Shown: piece by piece, positions 61,661-64,000 of the stretch
Layout: every line of letters starts with the position of its first letter
Numbering within the stretch: the stretch's first letter is position 1
Origin: Sipunculus nudus
Lineage: Eukaryota > Annelida > Sipuncula > Golfingiida > Sipunculidae
Length of the DNA: 64,000 nt
Direction: 5' to 3'
NCBI GenBank assembly: GCA_026874595.1
Contig: CM049319.1
Location: 63,914,917 to 63,978,916, forward strand
Program-made: the position numbers and the translations under genes
Notes under the pieces: model-generated
Seen by the model: the letters and a program-made list of their open reading frames with translations, nothing else
Told to the model about the DNA's origin: nothing
The model's database searches: none

Positions 61661-63260
61661 AGTGATTTTAATCACTGGTATATATTCTAAAACATTTCGA
61701 CAGTTCCCCATTCTTTATGTTATTTATGATAAATCAGTAGCTGCCTGGCTTGGGGCATGGAAAAGGAATAATGTAAAGCCAGTACAAGCAAATGGGTCAA
61801 CCTTACTGTTTCAGCCATGAAAATACTTGGTATATGGCATACCTACAATATAGATATAAATGAAGCTTAATTTCCAGTCAGTGGAAGAAAAACTGAAAAT
61901 GGTGCTAAATATTTTTTTGCCTTTGCCAAAAATGTTATATGTGTGTAACATGTGTATTTCACTCAGGATTTATTGAGAATGTTAAAAACACTTTGAAGCA
62001 AGATTTATGGAAAGGCAAGAGAGCAAAGATCAAATATGACACGATCATTAGACCTCATGATATAGGTGGACTGAAATTTCCTGATGTGCATACAAAGCTA
62101 CAAATACAGTCTATTATGTGGATTAGACGTTTAATAGATGGAAAAAATATGCCATGGAAATATGTATCCCAGCATTATTTAAACCCTTTGGGTGGCATTT
62201 GTTCAATATCCTCTAACTTTGCTGTGACAAGAGTACCGAGAAAGTTACCAATGTTTTATTAAAACTGTTTAAAAGAATAGTCATATTTGTTAAAAAGAAT
62301 CCAATATCGATAGAAGAAGTTAGAATGCAACCGTTATGGAACAACTACCATTTTAAGAATAACAATACATCTTTTTTCTACAGATATTTTGACAGCTTAG
62401 GTATAAGGAGAGTACAAGATTTTTTAAATGATAATGGTAAAGTCTGCACATGGCAAGAGATTAAAACTAGATACCCAGAATTATCAGCTAATAAATATCT
62501 GTCATAGAGGTCTATAATAAGTGCAATACCAAAAGAGTGGATTAGTTTATGTAAGACAGAGGCTAGTGAAAATATATCAGACAGTTAAATAGTAAGGACA
62601 GATTGGTCACTGTGGCAGGAATAAAAGGATTATCAGACATTACATCGAATAGGATAATATAATATGTTAATGAATAAGAGAACACCACTCCAGCCTCTTT
62701 GGATAGTAAGTTAGAAATTACAGGATTACAGAGTCATGAAGAATTTAAACAGTTTTATAATACATTTTATCAAGTTTCTCTTGATATGTATAGCAGAGAG
62801 TTTCAGTTTAAAATCTTACATAATTATTTACCAGTTAACTACTGGCTTTTTAAGTGGAAACTTGTTGATAGTCCACGTTGTTCTTACTGTCATCTTTATG
62901 ATGAGACCATTACACACCTTTTTTCTTAATGTTTTTCCTGTAGAAATTTATATCCGAAAATACAGTCTTGGTTGAAATCATGTAATATAAGTTTCCCGGA
63001 CTATGATATCAATGTAATTCTGTTTGGAATAGTTCCAGTACAGAAAAATATGTTGGTCAATCAACTTATTATCACATATAAAATGACTGTTTATCAAAGT
63101 TGATGTGAAGAAAATGTTAACTTGTTTGAAAAGTTTAAGAGTAGGTTGAAATACATACAGAAAGTAGAATATGTTATAGCTCAGAAAAGAGAGAAATTAT
63201 GTGTACATCTGAAGAAATGGGAAATGCTGCTCCCATACTTGTTAGAATACTAAAATACCA
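61661..63260 (+). pseudogene. LINE ORF2 C-terminal region
   Basis: Pieces at 61939-62262, 62325-62507 and 62699-62929 read DIGGLKFPDVHTKLQIQSIMWIRRLIDG, MPWKYVSQHYL, then FQFKILHNYLPVNYWLFKWKLVDSPRCSYCHLYDETITHLF. The C-x2-C followed by E/D-T-I-x-H-L-F is the conserved Cys/His region of L1/Tx1-type ORF2. It is split by stops and shifts. Confidence 0.8.
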
Positions 63261-63481
63261 GATGATAATTACATTTTCTGTAAGATTGTATTACATAGTG
63301 TTGTATGGACCTACATTTAAAAGGAAGTATTGAAAACAAAATCACTTATGTCTTGTTACAATGTTAAAATTGTCTCTGTGGATGCCTTGTGTTATGTACA
63401 CATTGTTAATTGTATTGTCACTTTGTGAGCGTCTATGTAAGTTATTTAAGGTCTTCACGTGTATCTTGTACACTGTTTGTT

Positions 63482-63483
<2 letters not shown>

Positions 63484-63538
<55 letters not shown>
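63484..63538. repeat. (TA)n tract in the LINE tail
   Basis: Uninterrupted alternating TA of 55 bp, followed by an A-rich stretch that ends at the presumed target duplication. Confidence 0.96.
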
Positions 63539-63541
<3 letters not shown>

Positions 63542-63582
63542 AGAAAAAAAATATAAAAAAGTCACCTTTCACTTCAACCAGA

Positions 63583-64000
63583 GTAATTAAGAATTGCATA
63601 AATCTTGTACGATAAAGATTTAATTACGTCAACCAAAGTGATATATGTAATTCCCATGCATATCAAATTTGACAACAATAAAAAATGGATTTCTTTCCAT
63701 TTCAAATAAAAAAAAAAAGTTCCAACATGTGATTTATTTTAAATTTCTTAGAATTAGAACTTACAAATTCTCTCTTCTTTTAAGAGTTCAAGACAAGTAA
63801 ATTAATCTGCGATAAACTTCTTCAAGAATGCAGGATCCAAAAACAGGACAAATTCCTGCAATATCCCATAGAATGTTATCCATGTGCGGCACACCTATGC
63901 CGAATAGTATTTATTCATCTTAATTTGATTTACGGGTGGAATACATAGACGGTTTTTGATTGGCTAGGTTTATCCGTTTGATTGACAGGAGGCAACTTTG
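63583..64000. other. Downstream flank
   Basis: AT-rich, with an A run at 63707-63718. No gene recognised. Confidence 0.5.

Larger units (their letters stand above)
58543..63559 (+). mobile_element. 5'-truncated L1/Tx1-like LINE, decayed
   Basis: The order is an ORF1 remnant, apurinic-type endonuclease, reverse transcriptase and C-terminal Cys/His region, all on the plus strand. The tail is (TA)n (63484-63538) followed by A-rich sequence to 63559. AAGTCACCTTTCA plus about ten more bases occurs both at 58520-58542 and at 63560-63582 (20 of 23 matching) and looks like the target-site duplication. That would place the 5' junction inside ORF1. Many stops and shifts make the copy inactive. An alternative 3' end is the A run at 63707-63718, but the duplication favours 63559. 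Confidence 0.85.

Noticed and set aside
63707-63718. A run as the LINE poly-A end
   Set aside because: The duplication at 58520-58542 and 63560-63582 places the end earlier. It is kept as an alternative in the LINE entry.

Overview
This window looks like AT-rich nuclear DNA of an animal, most likely an invertebrate. I see no operons, no ribosome-binding sites and no long unbroken gene. Instead there are metazoan-type retroelements (an Ngaro-class tyrosine-recombinase retrotransposon, an L1/Tx1-like LINE and a Ty3-type LTR remnant), a tRNA-derived SINE, several miniature inverted-repeat families and very long (TA)n, (CT)n, (CA)n and poly-G/poly-C runs. A marine invertebrate such as a bivalve mollusc would fit this repeat mix, but that is inference and no species can be named from the sequence. 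I could not recognise any host protein-coding exon. Almost every open frame is a chance frame or a decayed transposon frame.

Layout. Positions 1-35000 are mainly unique AT-rich intergenic or intronic DNA carrying small insertions: a 387-bp near-identical inverted repeat (2850-4116), four copies of a family with CAGGGGCGGATCC-type ends, five copies of an unassigned family of roughly 290 bp (called R1 here), a tRNA-derived SINE with target-site duplications (14571-15013), a 36-bp-arm perfect hairpin (30403-30486) and a TTAA-flanked miniature element (32581-33044). Short candidate regulatory motifs also occur here: a nuclear-receptor half-site cluster near 9426, an NRF1-type palindrome near 20057 and a T-box palindrome near 23792.

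Positions 35169-39592 hold a structurally near-complete Ngaro-like element. It has split direct repeats in the order A1-gag-RT-RNase H-tyrosine recombinase-B1-A2-B2, and its reading frames are broken by several lesions. A second TTAA element follows (40014-40479), inverted relative to the first. Positions 46080-47573 contain a palindromic minisatellite, a (TA)n tract, and then the 3' LTR, polypurine tract and RNase H remnant of a minus-strand Ty3-like element that has lost its integrase.

Positions 55081-57299 are a 37-bp minisatellite of about 60 units. All three plus-strand frames stay open across it and each encodes the same 37-residue periodicity. It contains a higher-order repeat with a 10-bp micro-inversion, and a possible seed hairpin lies 0.3 kb upstream. 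Positions 58543-63559 are a 5'-truncated LINE (ORF1 remnant, endonuclease, reverse transcriptase, C-terminal Cys/His region). It is bounded by an imperfect duplication of about 23 bp and lies against a third, partial TTAA element.

The genes here do not form a host pathway. The working logic is that of autonomous retroelements (Ngaro, LINE, Ty3) that are all now decayed, plus non-autonomous families that would have depended on enzymes encoded elsewhere. All identifications come from reading motifs by eye, with no database search, so family names are tentative where stated.
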